The notes below the pieces were generated by a model. It had not been told where the DNA came from. It did no database searches and worked only from the letters and a program-made list of their open reading frames with translations. Below are positions 11,401-18,594 of a stretch of 64,000 nt of DNA, piece after piece; position 1 is the first letter of the stretch, and every line of letters begins with the position of its first letter. The stretch is taken from positions 66,576-130,575 of the forward strand of contig UQTV01000006.1 in the NCBI GenBank assembly GCA_900544095.1. The letters run 5' to 3'. The stretch comes from an uncultured Collinsella sp. GTDB taxonomy: Bacteria > Actinomycetota > Coriobacteriia > Coriobacteriales > Coriobacteriaceae. The position numbers and the translations under genes are program-made.

Positions 11401-11856
11401 ACCCCGGTGGTCCCGGTCGAGAATCCGACTAAGAAGCAGCTCAAGGCCCTGGTCAAGCAGGCGAAGGAGACTGACACCAGGGGCAAGACGGACGAGTCTG
11501 TCAAGGCCCTGACGGATGCCATTACCTACGCCGAGGACGTCTTGGGTGATGAGAATGCTTCCGACACCCAGCTCCAGGCGGCCTATGACCAGCTCAAGCT
11601 GGCCATTGAGAGCCTCAGGGATGCCGACTCCGGCAACCAGGGCGGCTCGGGCAACCAGGGTTCCGGCAATGGCTCGAACGGCGGCAACCAGGCGGGCAAG
11701 CCCGCAGGCGACAAGGCCCAGGGCAGCAAGAAGAACGGTTCGGCGATCCCCAATACCGGCGACCAGACGGCGGCGACCGTCGTGACCGTCGGTGGTCTCG
11801 GCGCCATCATCGCCGCGATCGGCGCTTTCTTCCATCGTCGCAGCAAGGCCAAGTAG
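5443..11856 (+). CDS. Cell-wall-anchored multimodular GH31 glycosidase (possible alpha-N-acetylgalactosaminidase)
   Basis: A secreted enzyme of 2137 residues. Rough layout: signal peptide 1-36; beta-sandwich 40-270; GH31 barrel 275-640 with nucleophile Asp480 (LKTDVAW) and acid/base Asp531 (WTGDQ); C-terminal sheets to about 950; FN3 965-1045; F5/8-type C 1049-1189; dockerin-like calcium loop near 1240 (DLNDNGVYDVYDY); cohesin-like domain 1266-1406; F5/8-C-like 1416-1579; bacterial Ig-like 1583-1676; FIVAR 1676-1743; F5/8-type C 1750-1910; two FIVAR 1914-2061; Gly/Ser/Asn linker; sortase motif IPNTG at 2102-2106, membrane helix and basic tail. The start is GTG 5443 after GAAAGGAG. The SGNPNIGSDMDGIFGG segment and this architecture recall GH31 alpha-GalNAc-ases acting on mucin-type O-glycans. 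That substrate is a judgement from memory; the family, export and anchoring are visible in the sequence. Confidence 0.9.
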   Translation: MRRNSIFTKRWVKGSAVLVATAATLVFANPQQAIATPLKGVDSATVSQSASNVVDIDFADGIKGRITFLEDGIFRYNVDPKGEFSDYATPRSKSHTAKIQAQPDTSDTYSKPSATVADKGDTIEITGGKATVILDKATGKMSIKSGDRVVVSESASLDLDKKGTVQTLAKEKSENFFGGGTQNGRFLHTNQTIAISNTNNWTDGGVASPNPFYWTSDGYGVLRNTFAEGSYDFGSTDSSTVTTLHSENEFDAYYFVATNEGASNVATEMLQDYYKVTGNPVLLPEYGFYLGHLNAYNRDGWSTTSGQKKWETKGSKSSSEKGDVKYESGMSTGYKLDGTLAAETLNGEGPTVDTENMKATDFDRQFSARQVIDDYEDNDMPLGWFLPNDGYGAGYGQNGYYKTGGVNSDGASSADRLNAVRANVDNLKKFTEYANSKGVSTGLWTQSNLEPDSNPETPWHLLRDFDAEVKTGGITTLKTDVAWVGSGYSFGLNGIKTAYDTVTTGANKRPNIITLDGWAGTQRFGGIWTGDQYGGNWEYIRFHIPTYIGQSLSGNPNIGSDMDGIFGGDPIISARDYQWKTFTPSMLDMDGWGTYRKSPMTHGDPYTGISRFYLKLKAQLMPYIYTSAASAANIDTGNGDAGLPMIRAMLLSDNSEYAASTSTQYQYMFGENFLVAPVYQDTQADENGNDIRNGIYLPNYGTDENPTIWIDYFSGKQYRGGQVLNNYEAPLWKLPLFVKANAIVPMYAENNNPEAVSDTNTKGTDRSQRIVEFFATEGDGTFTQYEDDGSSIENNTTEDDSYGTIDNISYGEHVSTVYSSKAAGGTATFTAEASQGGYNGYDSNRTTTFVANVSAKPTSVVAKNGGSALNVVEVNSQETFDAATPEAGQAVYFYSKTPNLNHYGSDADGTEAEQGESFNNTKITTNPKVYVKFAKTDVAAAAQTLELGGFVNADATLTADRLNENLSAPTNLAAPEDVTTPTSIKLTWGKVDGATSYDLKVDGTVFAVGDAAEFTHTDLAYNSKHTYQIRSRNAEGYSAWSDVLEANSALDPWRNVPDAEQITWEGSLYGSHKAELAFDHEFQSGDGGFHSGGNDLGKALTVDYGRAYKLDKLEYYPRDDAGNGTVTKMRVETSLDGVHWTSQEVDWARSADCKTVAFDGTVAARYVRMTPLASVGNFFSASEIAIYKTDGTDGFAVGSNLNKATISDGDYSNMKNYLGLENREPDTPTFGSQIRDHFADLNDNGVYDVYDYSFTMAGLDGGTKQKGKVAGSLAVIPSKTEVEAGDEITVDVYAADAKNVNALGALVNFKSDQFEFVSESIAQDGSTAGMENLSREKVQFADRTQTINLAFANRGDGKLYNGTGAVASFKLKAKTAGKVELPSTSWLIGPACDALEFASDGTVTMPDVPQPTVAEYGQDAFNITMTNDELTTDDGTNVEKLIQQKSYNALFDNNEGDNGFEFLWDWSGNWDSEGKLPSYVKLPTTMTFAFKTPSKLDSVEVVNRNGGNGTVQKIKAVVTFEDGSTQEFAGGEYDSFRARYAFGLSAENKGKKATKVEVTPLEASGDQMLTLREVNFNYTQGVEAIEGVELGKNQTEFFEGDITPVDAKATPESAGYPYVTVESSDPSVVSVSAVQAGDSVSYYLRANKAGKAKITVASVLDPSKTASYEVEVKAGVDTSALVAALSKAAGYSESVYTKDSYAALTTAVEAARKLLDSGQGSYSKKDVADATAKIEKAIDGLKMRPVDEKILINTPENRKNVKVADFSSEADYEGSNAVNALDGDERTLWHSDWAHGTGMPQYLSVDLGRDYDLTDVTFLPRQDGGTNGDIFEAEILVSDTADGYEMGTAASMGTFAFDNDGRVLTDRGDWKQMSFGAARGRYVTVKVIHAGGGDVDAYCSMAELKFYGTAVPDPVAKDDLATAIEKVDAEVAAGDLKAGDYTEASWTALENALASARAILSDEDATQDEVDQALRALESARGALEKTPVVPVENPTKKQLKALVKQAKETDTRGKTDESVKALTDAITYAEDVLGDENASDTQLQAAYDQLKLAIESLRDADSGNQGGSGNQGSGNGSNGGNQAGKPAGDKAQGSKKNGSAIPNTGDQTAATVVTVGGLGAIIAAIGAFFHRRSKAK

Positions 11857-11876
11857 CCCCAGCAACAGCTAAGCAA

Positions 11877-11918
11877 GCGTGCCCGCCGTCCCACCCAAGG
11901 ACGGTGGGCATGCTTTTT
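11877..11918 (+). terminator. Strong terminator of the GH31 gene
   Basis: A 15-base stem (11877-11891 with 11899-11913, two G-T pairs) with a seven-base loop, followed directly by five T. A classic intrinsic terminator. Confidence 0.9.
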
Positions 11919-12073
11919 GAATGTAGGCGGAAAGCTCCGACCCTTCGGCCTTAATCTCGCAAAGCATTCCGTCTCTCACCGAACACATCGGCATCGGTGG
12001 CTATACTTGAATTATTTGCAGTTAAGGGTCGCGGATTCGCTGCGTCACCGCTCTCAACAGGAGGTCTATGTTT

Positions 12074-12538
12074 ATGGCAGATCAGAAGCCGGTTGTCGGG
12101 ATCATCATGGGTTCCAAGTCCGATCTGGGCGTTATGGAAGGCTGCACCGCCGAGCTCGAGGCACTGGGTGTGCCCTATGAGCTCGTCATTGCGAGCGCGC
12201 ACCGCACGCCGGCGAAGGTCCACGAGTGGGCTTCGACTGCCGCCGATCGCGGTATCAAAGTGATTATCGCCGCCGCCGGCAAGGCCGCTCACTTGGGTGG
12301 TGTCGTGGCTGCCTTTACGCCGCTGCCGGTTATCGGCGTGCCTATGAAGACGAGTGACCTGGGCGGTATGGATTCGCTGCTGTCGATGGTGCAGATGCCT
12401 TCGGGCGTGCCCGTGGCCTGCGTTGCCATCAACGGTGCCAAGAACGCCGCCATCTATGCCACACAGATTCTGGGTGCTTGCGACCCCGAGTACCGCAAGG
12501 TTATCGAGAAGATGAAGCAGGAGATGGCTGACGCCTAA
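12074..12538 (+). CDS. purE: N5-carboxyaminoimidazole ribonucleotide mutase
   Basis: Cytoplasmic enzyme of purine synthesis that moves the carboxyl group of N5-CAIR to give CAIR. About 154 residues, normal for a class I PurE. Visible motifs are IIMGSKSDL (phosphate and ribose binding), IASAHRTP (catalytic histidine loop), AAGKAAHLGGVVA and PVIGVPMK. AGGAGG at 12059-12064 has ideal spacing to ATG 12074; ATG 12068, two codons earlier, is the alternative. It is separate from the purF-purM-purN cluster 3.6 kb downstream, and no purK adjoins it. The sortase gene follows 35 bases later. Confidence 0.95.
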   Translation: MADQKPVVGIIMGSKSDLGVMEGCTAELEALGVPYELVIASAHRTPAKVHEWASTAADRGIKVIIAAAGKAAHLGGVVAAFTPLPVIGVPMKTSDLGGMDSLLSMVQMPSGVPVACVAINGAKNAAIYATQILGACDPEYRKVIEKMKQEMADA

Positions 12539-12573
12539 GCGTTCCGCCGTTTCACCGCAGTATAAGGAGAGCC

Positions 12574-13572
12574 ATGTCCGATTATCAGGGAAAACGATTC
12601 AAGGCTTCTCAGATTCCCGATCCGTCGAAGCCGGGTGCTGCCCGTGCGGCACAGCAGGGTCGGACATCCTCTCCTCAGCAGTCGCGCGCGCCGCGCCCCG
12701 TGACACCGGCGACGCATCGTCGACAGGACGCGCCGGCCGCATATCGTCCTTCGTCTTATAGCTCCGCTAAGAAGCCGCCCCGGTCTTCATCGCATGCCGC
12801 GCCGTCGGATCGCACCGAGCCGCCGCGCAAAAAGCGCCACTCCATTATTCCCATTCTGCTCATCATCATCGGTATCGGTCTGATTGTCGCCGCCGCCGCT
12901 ATTTTTATTAATGCCCAGATTGGCTATAAGCAGGCGAGCGATTCGTATCAGAAAATCGAGAAGCAATATGTAAGCGATAAGGACGCCAGCGGCGTGCCGA
13001 TTATCGACTTTGATGCGCTTGCTCAGACGAACCCCGAGATTGTGGGTTGGATTTACGTGCCGGGAACCAACATCAACTATCCCGTGGTGCAGACCAACAA
13101 CAACTCCAAATACCTCAACACGCTGTTCGATGGCACGTCTAACGCCTCGGGTGCCATCTTCTTGGATAGCGATGACACCGCGCCGGGAATGGTCGACCAG
13201 CAGACCACGATCTACGGCCACCATATGAACGATGGGTCGATGTTCAACGTGATTTCGGATACGACTGACCAGGCAACGTTCGATAGCATTGAATATGTGT
13301 ACTACATCACGCGCGATGCGACGTATAAGTTGCGTCCGCTGGCGACCAAGGTGGTCGAGGACACGTATGCCAAGGCGCGCACGACCAATTTTGAGGGCGA
13401 CGACGGACTCAAGAACTACCTGTCCGAGATGCTCGACGGCGCTTCTGCCGTGGCGAGTGATGCCACCGATCGTGCCGCTTCGGCAACTAAGGTTGTAACG
13501 CTTGTGACCTGTCGTTCGCTGTCGCTGAGCAACACACGCGCCGTCATGGTGCTCACGCCGGTCGAGGAATAA
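12574..13572 (+). CDS. Class B sortase
   Basis: A membrane-anchored transpeptidase of 332 residues that joins LPXTG-like proteins to the cell wall. A long Pro/Ser/Arg-rich cytoplasmic stretch (1-88) precedes one membrane helix at about 90-113 (IIPILLIIIGIGLIVAAAA). The catalytic domain has His216 (IYGHHM), Cys313 (TLVTC) and Arg322 (NTRAVMVL). The sequence pattern around IVGWIYVPGTNINYPVVQ and the helix before the active cysteine fit class B. The start follows AAGGAGAG. It lies 0.7 kb after the IPNTG-bearing GH31 protein, which is a plausible but unproven substrate. It differs clearly from the class C pilus sortase at 57605. Confidence 0.9.
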   Translation: MSDYQGKRFKASQIPDPSKPGAARAAQQGRTSSPQQSRAPRPVTPATHRRQDAPAAYRPSSYSSAKKPPRSSSHAAPSDRTEPPRKKRHSIIPILLIIIGIGLIVAAAAIFINAQIGYKQASDSYQKIEKQYVSDKDASGVPIIDFDALAQTNPEIVGWIYVPGTNINYPVVQTNNNSKYLNTLFDGTSNASGAIFLDSDDTAPGMVDQQTTIYGHHMNDGSMFNVISDTTDQATFDSIEYVYYITRDATYKLRPLATKVVEDTYAKARTTNFEGDDGLKNYLSEMLDGASAVASDATDRAASATKVVTLVTCRSLSLSNTRAVMVLTPVEE

Positions 13573-13636
13573 GTTGTTCGAGAGTAGCTAAAAAGGCCCC
13601 GTCCCAAATTGGCTACTCGACGACGGTAAGGGAGAA

Positions 13637-14056
13637 ATGATGCTCGAGAGTGGCAAATTGATGCCTTCGATTGATGCTTGGCTGCGCGAGGCCAAGGCCG
13701 ATGCTTCGGCGGCAGGCTGTGGGATGTATCTGACGCATAACGGTGTGGTGCGCGCGACGCCCAAGGCTGAGGTGCGCGGAGTCGAGACCGATGGCGTGGC
13801 GCCAGGCCACAGGGTGGGCGGCATGGTCTTTGACTACGACGCCGAAAAGGTACGGTCTGCTATCGAGACTACGCGCGCGATGCCGGGTATCGGCTATGTG
13901 CGCGTGTGGCTGGCAAGCGGCGAGCTTACCGTAGGTGACGACATCATGCTCGTGCTTATCGGCGGGGACATTCGCCCACACGTGGTCGATGCACTGCAGG
14001 CGCTCGTTGGCACCATCAAGAACGAATGCGTGAGTGAGGTCGAGCGCGAGGCATAG
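13637..14056 (+). CDS. MoaE-like molybdopterin synthase catalytic subunit homologue
   Basis: A 139-residue protein with the MoaE core: PGIGYVRVWLASGELTVGDDIMLVLIGG and IRPHVVDALQALVGTIKNE. MoaE with MoaD makes molybdopterin from precursor Z. In ordinary MoaE the C-terminus carries a PIWKKE motif with an essential lysine; here it reads NECVSEVE, so only the upstream lysine of TIKNE is kept. No other molybdenum cofactor gene is in the window. The start follows GTAAGGGAG. It may act in a shortened cofactor pathway or have changed function; the homology call is good, the activity uncertain. Confidence 0.75.
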   Translation: MMLESGKLMPSIDAWLREAKADASAAGCGMYLTHNGVVRATPKAEVRGVETDGVAPGHRVGGMVFDYDAEKVRSAIETTRAMPGIGYVRVWLASGELTVGDDIMLVLIGGDIRPHVVDALQALVGTIKNECVSEVEREA

Positions 14057-14086
14057 AGGATTGCGTCGATAGAAGGATCGTTTATA

Positions 14087-14125
14087 AAAATGCCCACCGG
14101 TACGTGTGATACCGGCGGGCATTTT
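14087..14125. terminator. Bidirectional terminator between convergent genes
   Basis: A 16-base stem with one mismatch (14087-14102 with 14110-14125), beginning with AAAA and ending with TTTT, so it can end transcripts from both sides. Confidence 0.85.
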
Positions 14126-14146
14126 GCGTTTTGGGCGCGGCGGGCG

Positions 14147-15376
14147 CTAAACGCGCGTGGCGTCCTTGGGGCTCATGGTCATGCTCTGGAAGCGGTTCTC
14201 CATGTAGTCGTTATCGAAATACTTGCCGTAGAACTGTGCGACGGGAATGTCCGGCTCCGTGCCGTTAACGCGCTGGTACCAGTAGTCGAGCGACTGCAGC
14301 GTCATGACGCCGTCGACCAGCATAATGACGGTAAAGATGACGGTGGCCGAGTAGCGGCTCTTCCAGGGGATCTTGTTGATGAGCTTAAGCAGCCTCGGTA
14401 GCAGCAGCTTGATCCAGATGAGGCCACCTAGGCCCCACAGGCAGGCAAAGCCCGTGCAGGTGCGTCCGCCCGTGAGGACCACGAGCGGATCGGGCAAACC
14501 AAACAGCGTTATGTGCGAGTAGCTCCACGAGACCACGCCAAACGCGGTCTGCATAAACCAGCCCACGAACACCTCAAAGCTCGCGCCGAGCACAGCGCTC
14601 ACCAGGAAAATGATGATGGGGTTCTTTTTGTAGAAGCGGTTAAGCACCATGGTCATGAGCACGGCGCCAAATCCGTAGATGGGGCTGAAAGGGCCAAACA
14701 GCATGCCGGCGCGGTCCTGGTAGACGCCCGGGTCGTTGACCGTCATGTGCCAGATGTCCTCCAAGATAAGTCCCAGTACGCAGCAGACGAAGAATACCCA
14801 GAACAGGTTGAAGTAGTTGAGCTTGATGTAGCCCTCGCCGGTCTCATCGCGGCCGAGCATGCCCTCGGCGGCGGCATCGCGGTCGAGCATCTCCTGCAGG
14901 CGGCGCTGCAGCTCGCGCTCCTGACGCAGCGTGGGGTCGACGGTGGCCGAAAGCGCGATGAGGATGCCGAGCTGAATAGCGGGGCGCAGCAAGAAGGGCC
15001 CGATACCCTGGAGCATCACGTCGACCAAAAGCTCGACGACGGTGAATGCAATAAGGATGTAGGACAGGCGGGCGGCGTTGCGGCGCTGGTTTTTGATAAG
15101 GTCCAGGCCAAAGATGATTAGGATGACGGCACTTGCCGCAGAGAGCATGATGCCGGCGACGATAAGGCCGACTGCGACGAGCGTGTTGTCGCCGAGCTTT
15201 TCGGTGGCGTTGCCGTTAACAAGTGCCGTGATGACCTGCCACATAAAGGCAGCGACCGACGGGAGCGTGCCCACGCCGGAAAGGATGCACAGGACGGCGT
15301 ACACCTTAATGATGAGGGGAATCTTCTTGACCTCTGTGGCGCTGGGGACGCTAGGGTCGAGTTCGTTTCGATCCAT
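14147..15376 (-). CDS. CmpB-family multi-pass membrane protein ('putative ABC transporter permease')
   Basis: A 409-residue membrane protein. The first 130 residues hold about four hydrophobic helices. A charged stretch follows (RQERELQRRLQEMLDRDAAAEG), then a second membrane block with GMLFGPFSPIYGFGAVLM and WFMQTAFGVVSWSYSH. This second block matches the family often labelled CmpB or putative ABC transporter permease, whose function is not well established. No ATPase gene adjoins it. The start is ATG 15376, and GAAAGG lies just upstream on the minus strand. It converges on the MoaE-like gene. The call rests on the C-terminal motif. Confidence 0.75.
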   Translation of the reverse strand: MDRNELDPSVPSATEVKKIPLIIKVYAVLCILSGVGTLPSVAAFMWQVITALVNGNATEKLGDNTLVAVGLIVAGIMLSAASAVILIIFGLDLIKNQRRNAARLSYILIAFTVVELLVDVMLQGIGPFLLRPAIQLGILIALSATVDPTLRQERELQRRLQEMLDRDAAAEGMLGRDETGEGYIKLNYFNLFWVFFVCCVLGLILEDIWHMTVNDPGVYQDRAGMLFGPFSPIYGFGAVLMTMVLNRFYKKNPIIIFLVSAVLGASFEVFVGWFMQTAFGVVSWSYSHITLFGLPDPLVVLTGGRTCTGFACLWGLGGLIWIKLLLPRLLKLINKIPWKSRYSATVIFTVIMLVDGVMTLQSLDYWYQRVNGTEPDIPVAQFYGKYFDNDYMENRFQSMTMSPKDATRV

Positions 15377-15614
15377 ACAGAACCTTTCTCGCTTTGTTGT
15401 AGGTTATAAGGATACGCCGCCGACCTGCCAAAAGACAGGACGAACGTCCCAATTGCAACTTTGTAATCCCCAACGGCAGACGCGGCGGCCATCTGGGGGC
15501 GCGGGCACTTACACTGGACAGACCGATAAAATGTTTGGCAACAAAACTGATTATTAGCTCGGTGGGCTTTTAAAAAGCGCTGCTCATGCGCTGGGGAGCA
15601 CGTCGCGCCGTGCG

Positions 15615-15620
15615 TATAAT
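15615..15620 (+). promoter_or_regulatory. -10 promoter element of purF
   Basis: A perfect TATAAT hexamer 43 bases before the purF start. No convincing -35 element is seen 17 bases upstream. Confidence 0.4.
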
Positions 15621-15662
15621 AAGGCGGGTAACGCCAAAAATACGAGGCTCTGAGGGGATACC

Positions 15663-17333
15663 ATGTCTCAAGAAACCATCCGCGCGGCCGAGCGTGCCGC
15701 GGGACAGGTGAACACCATGTCGACGTATGATCCGGACTCCGACCAGCTGCATGAGGAATGTGGCATTTTCGGCGTATGGGCGCCCGATCGCGACGTGGCT
15801 CGACTGACGTACTTTGGCCTGCGTGCGCTGCAGCACCGTGGCCAGGAATCGGCTGGAATCGCCGTGGGTGACGGCGGCACGGTTATGGTCCGCAAAGATC
15901 TGGGCCTGCTCGACCGCGTGTTCTCCAACGCCGACCTGTCGACGCTCTCCGGCCAGCTGGCCGTGGGCCACGTGCGCTATGGCACCGCCGGTACCAAGAG
16001 CTGGGAAGCCTCTCAGCCGCACCTCTCTACCATCAACAGCGTCATTATCGCGCTCGCGCACAACGGCACCCTCGTCAACACCGACGAGCTGCGCCGTCAG
16101 CTGATCGAGCTGGGCGTGCCGTTCCTCTCCAATTCGGATTCCGAGGTCGCGACCAAGCTTATCGGCTACTTTACCCAGCGTACGGGCCACCTGCGCGAGG
16201 GTATTCGCAAGACCATGGAGCTCGTGCGCGGCGGCTACGCCATGACGCTCATCAACGAGCAGGCGCTCTACGCATTCCGCGATCCACACGGCATTCGCCC
16301 GCTCGTGCTGGGCAAGCTGGTGGACGAGGGTCTGGACCAGGCCGATGCCGCAGCCGTTTCGCAGCTGCCGTCTCAGGACGGCGCCGCGACGGTCGACTCC
16401 GCCGTCCGTGTCACGCGCGCCGGCGGCTGGGTCGTTGCTTCCGAGACCTGCGCACTCGACATCGTGGGTGCCGAGTACGTCCGTGACGTCCGTCCCGGCG
16501 AGATCTTGCGCATCAGCGCCGAGGGCCTGGTATCCGAGCAGGGCGTGCCTGCAGCCGAAGAGCCCGCCAACTGCATCTTTGAGCAGGTCTACTTTGCCCG
16601 CCCCGACTCCATCATGAACGGCAAGAGCGTCTATGCCTGCCGTTACGACATGGGTCGTCAGCTGGCACATGAGGAGCCTGTCGAGGCTGACCTGGTCATC
16701 GGCGTGCCCGACTCCGGCCTGCCGCCTGCGGAGGGGTATTCGCACGAGAGCGGTATTCCCTTTGGCGAGGGCCTTATCAAGAACCGCTACGTGGGCCGTA
16801 CGTTTATCGAGCCTACGCAGGAGTTGCGCGCCATGGGCGTGCGTATGAAACTCAACCCGCTGCGCGACAACATCGAGGGCAAGCGCCTGGTCGTCATCGA
16901 CGACTCCATCGTGCGCGGCACCACCATGGTGCAGCTCGTCAAGATGCTGCGCAACGCCGGCGCCAAGGAGATTCATATCCGCATCAACTCGCCCGAGGTC
17001 ATCTGGCCGTGCTTCTACGGTATCGATACCGACGTGCAGTCGCAGCTTATCAGCGCCAACAAGACGGTCGACGAGATTTGCGAGTATATCGGCGCCGATT
17101 CGCTGGCCTTCCTTTCGGTCGAGGGCCTGCTTAAGGTCATGCCCAAGGGCGGTTACTGCGATGCGTGCTTTACCGGCCGCTACCCCGTGGCGATTCCCGA
17201 GAGCTTTGGCCGCGACAAGTTTATGGAGGGCTTTAAGCCCCGCAACCTGGACAAGCCGCTGCACTTTGACGACGACGCCGTGATCGAGAAATACGACGAC
17301 CGCAGCTGGGAAGAGGAGCACGGCGAGGCATAA
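15663..17333 (+). CDS. purF: Amidophosphoribosyltransferase
   Basis: First committed step of purine synthesis: PRPP plus glutamine gives phosphoribosylamine. 556 residues. An N-terminal propeptide precedes the nucleophile Cys33 (EECGIFGVW), which must be exposed by cleavage. The PRPP loop is VVIDDSIVRGTT. The cysteines expected to hold a [4Fe-4S] cluster in Bacillus-type PurF are present: ANCIFEQVYFARPDS, WPCFYGID and CDACFTGRYP. The enzyme is therefore probably oxygen-sensitive, which suits an anaerobe. An internal ATG at 15717 could give a shorter propeptide. It heads the purF-purM-purN cluster, 157 bases before purM. Confidence 0.95.
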   Translation: MSQETIRAAERAAGQVNTMSTYDPDSDQLHEECGIFGVWAPDRDVARLTYFGLRALQHRGQESAGIAVGDGGTVMVRKDLGLLDRVFSNADLSTLSGQLAVGHVRYGTAGTKSWEASQPHLSTINSVIIALAHNGTLVNTDELRRQLIELGVPFLSNSDSEVATKLIGYFTQRTGHLREGIRKTMELVRGGYAMTLINEQALYAFRDPHGIRPLVLGKLVDEGLDQADAAAVSQLPSQDGAATVDSAVRVTRAGGWVVASETCALDIVGAEYVRDVRPGEILRISAEGLVSEQGVPAAEEPANCIFEQVYFARPDSIMNGKSVYACRYDMGRQLAHEEPVEADLVIGVPDSGLPPAEGYSHESGIPFGEGLIKNRYVGRTFIEPTQELRAMGVRMKLNPLRDNIEGKRLVVIDDSIVRGTTMVQLVKMLRNAGAKEIHIRINSPEVIWPCFYGIDTDVQSQLISANKTVDEICEYIGADSLAFLSVEGLLKVMPKGGYCDACFTGRYPVAIPESFGRDKFMEGFKPRNLDKPLHFDDDAVIEKYDDRSWEEEHGEA

Positions 17334-17376
17334 AACCTGCCATATGGGGACAGGTTTATTTTGGTAGGTTTTACCT
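17334..17376. repeat. Intergenic hairpin of the AAACCTGCC/GGGGACAGG type
   Basis: Starts at the purF stop. AAAACCTGCC and GGTAGGTTTT enclose CATATGGGGACAGGTTTATTTT. Its reverse complement matches, with few changes, the arms of the larger element at 28412-28609, so it belongs to a dispersed repeat family. It may also act as an attenuator between purF and purM. Confidence 0.6.
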
Positions 17377-17490
17377 GCTGTTTTGTTGATATGACGGCGC
17401 GTGCTGTTATGGCATGCACCGAATCGAGGACAACTATGAGCACCGTTTGGCGCCCGCGCGGCGCCACGGTAGTGGGAGAGGAAGGCTCAG

Positions 17491-18594
17491 ATGAGCGACA
17501 GCAAGCATGTGACGTATGAGGATGCCGGCGTCGATACCGCTGAGGGCGGCCGCGCCGTCGACGCGATTAAGCAGATGGTCAAGGACACCAATCGCCCCGA
17601 GGTTATCGGCGGCATCGGCGGCTTCGGTGGCCTGTTCTCGGCTGCCGCGCTTAAGGATATGGAAGACCCGATCCTGATTAGCGGTACCGACGGCGTGGGC
17701 ACCAAGCTCGTGCTCGCCCAGATCATGGACCGTCACGAGACGGTGGGCCAGGACCTGGTCGCTATGTGCGTCAACGACATTCTGGCTTCGGGCGCCGAGC
17801 CGCTGTTCTTCCTGGACTACGTCGCCATCGGTCACATCGAGGCCGAGCACATGGCAAAGATCATCAAGGGTGTGGCCGACGGCTGCAAGCTCGCGGGCTG
17901 CGCGCTCGTGGGCGGTGAGATGGCCGAGCACCCGGGCGTCATGGCTCCTGCCGACTACGACCTTGCCGGATTTACCGTGGGCGTCGTCGACCGTCCCAAG
18001 ATGCTCGACCCCGCAAACGTCCGCCCGGGCGATGTGATCCTGGGCCTGCCTTCCACCGGCGTGCACTCCAACGGCTACTCGCTCGTGCGTAAGGTCATTG
18101 GCGTCGACGGCATTAAGCCGGGCACGCCCGAGGCCGCCGCTAAGGCCGAGGAGCTGAGCCGTCCGCTCGAGGAGCTCGGCGGTGCATCGCTGGCAGACGC
18201 TCTGTTGGCCCCCACGCGCATCTACGTCAAGCCGATCCTGGAGCTGCTGCGCGGCGGCGTCAACGTGCATGCTATCGCCCACATCACCGGCGGCGGTATT
18301 ACCGAGAACCTCAACCGTGCACTCGCCGACGACGTCGACGCCGTGGTCACCCGCAACGGCGCCGAGATGGGTTGGGACGTTCCGCCCGTCATCACCTACG
18401 TGTCGCGTCAGGCCGAGCTCGCGCCCAACGAGGCATGCAAGACCTTCAACATGGGCGTCGGCCTGTGCCTGATCGTCGCCCCCGAGGACGAGGCCGCGGT
18501 TACCGAAGCCCTGGTCGCGCTGGGCGAGAAGCCGTTCCGCGTGGGCGAGTGCGTCGAGGGTTCCGGTAAGGTCGTGTACTCCGATGAGCGCTAA
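17491..18594 (+). CDS. purM: Phosphoribosylformylglycinamidine cyclo-ligase (AIR synthetase)
   Basis: ATP-dependent ring closure of FGAM to AIR in purine synthesis. 367 residues, slightly longer than E. coli PurM. Motifs: GTDGVGTK at 65-72 (substrate and ATP binding), VAMCVNDILASGAEPLFFLDY, GGEMAEHPGVM, LPSTGVHSNGYSLVR and ITGGGITENLNR. The start ATG 17491 has GGGAGAGGAAGG upstream. The end of the gene overlaps the start of purN by 11 bases, so the two are coupled in translation. Confidence 0.96.
   Translation: MSDSKHVTYEDAGVDTAEGGRAVDAIKQMVKDTNRPEVIGGIGGFGGLFSAAALKDMEDPILISGTDGVGTKLVLAQIMDRHETVGQDLVAMCVNDILASGAEPLFFLDYVAIGHIEAEHMAKIIKGVADGCKLAGCALVGGEMAEHPGVMAPADYDLAGFTVGVVDRPKMLDPANVRPGDVILGLPSTGVHSNGYSLVRKVIGVDGIKPGTPEAAAKAEELSRPLEELGGASLADALLAPTRIYVKPILELLRGGVNVHAIAHITGGGITENLNRALADDVDAVVTRNGAEMGWDVPPVITYVSRQAELAPNEACKTFNMGVGLCLIVAPEDEAAVTEALVALGEKPFRVGECVEGSGKVVYSDER

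Noticed and set aside
10210..11865. 551-codon minus-strand frame opposite the GH31 C-terminus
   Set aside because: Shadow of FIVAR and F5/8-type C modules with strong family motifs on the plus strand.
15570..17321. 583-codon minus-strand frame opposite purF
   Set aside because: purF is unmistakable on the plus strand; the other frame has no recognisable motif.
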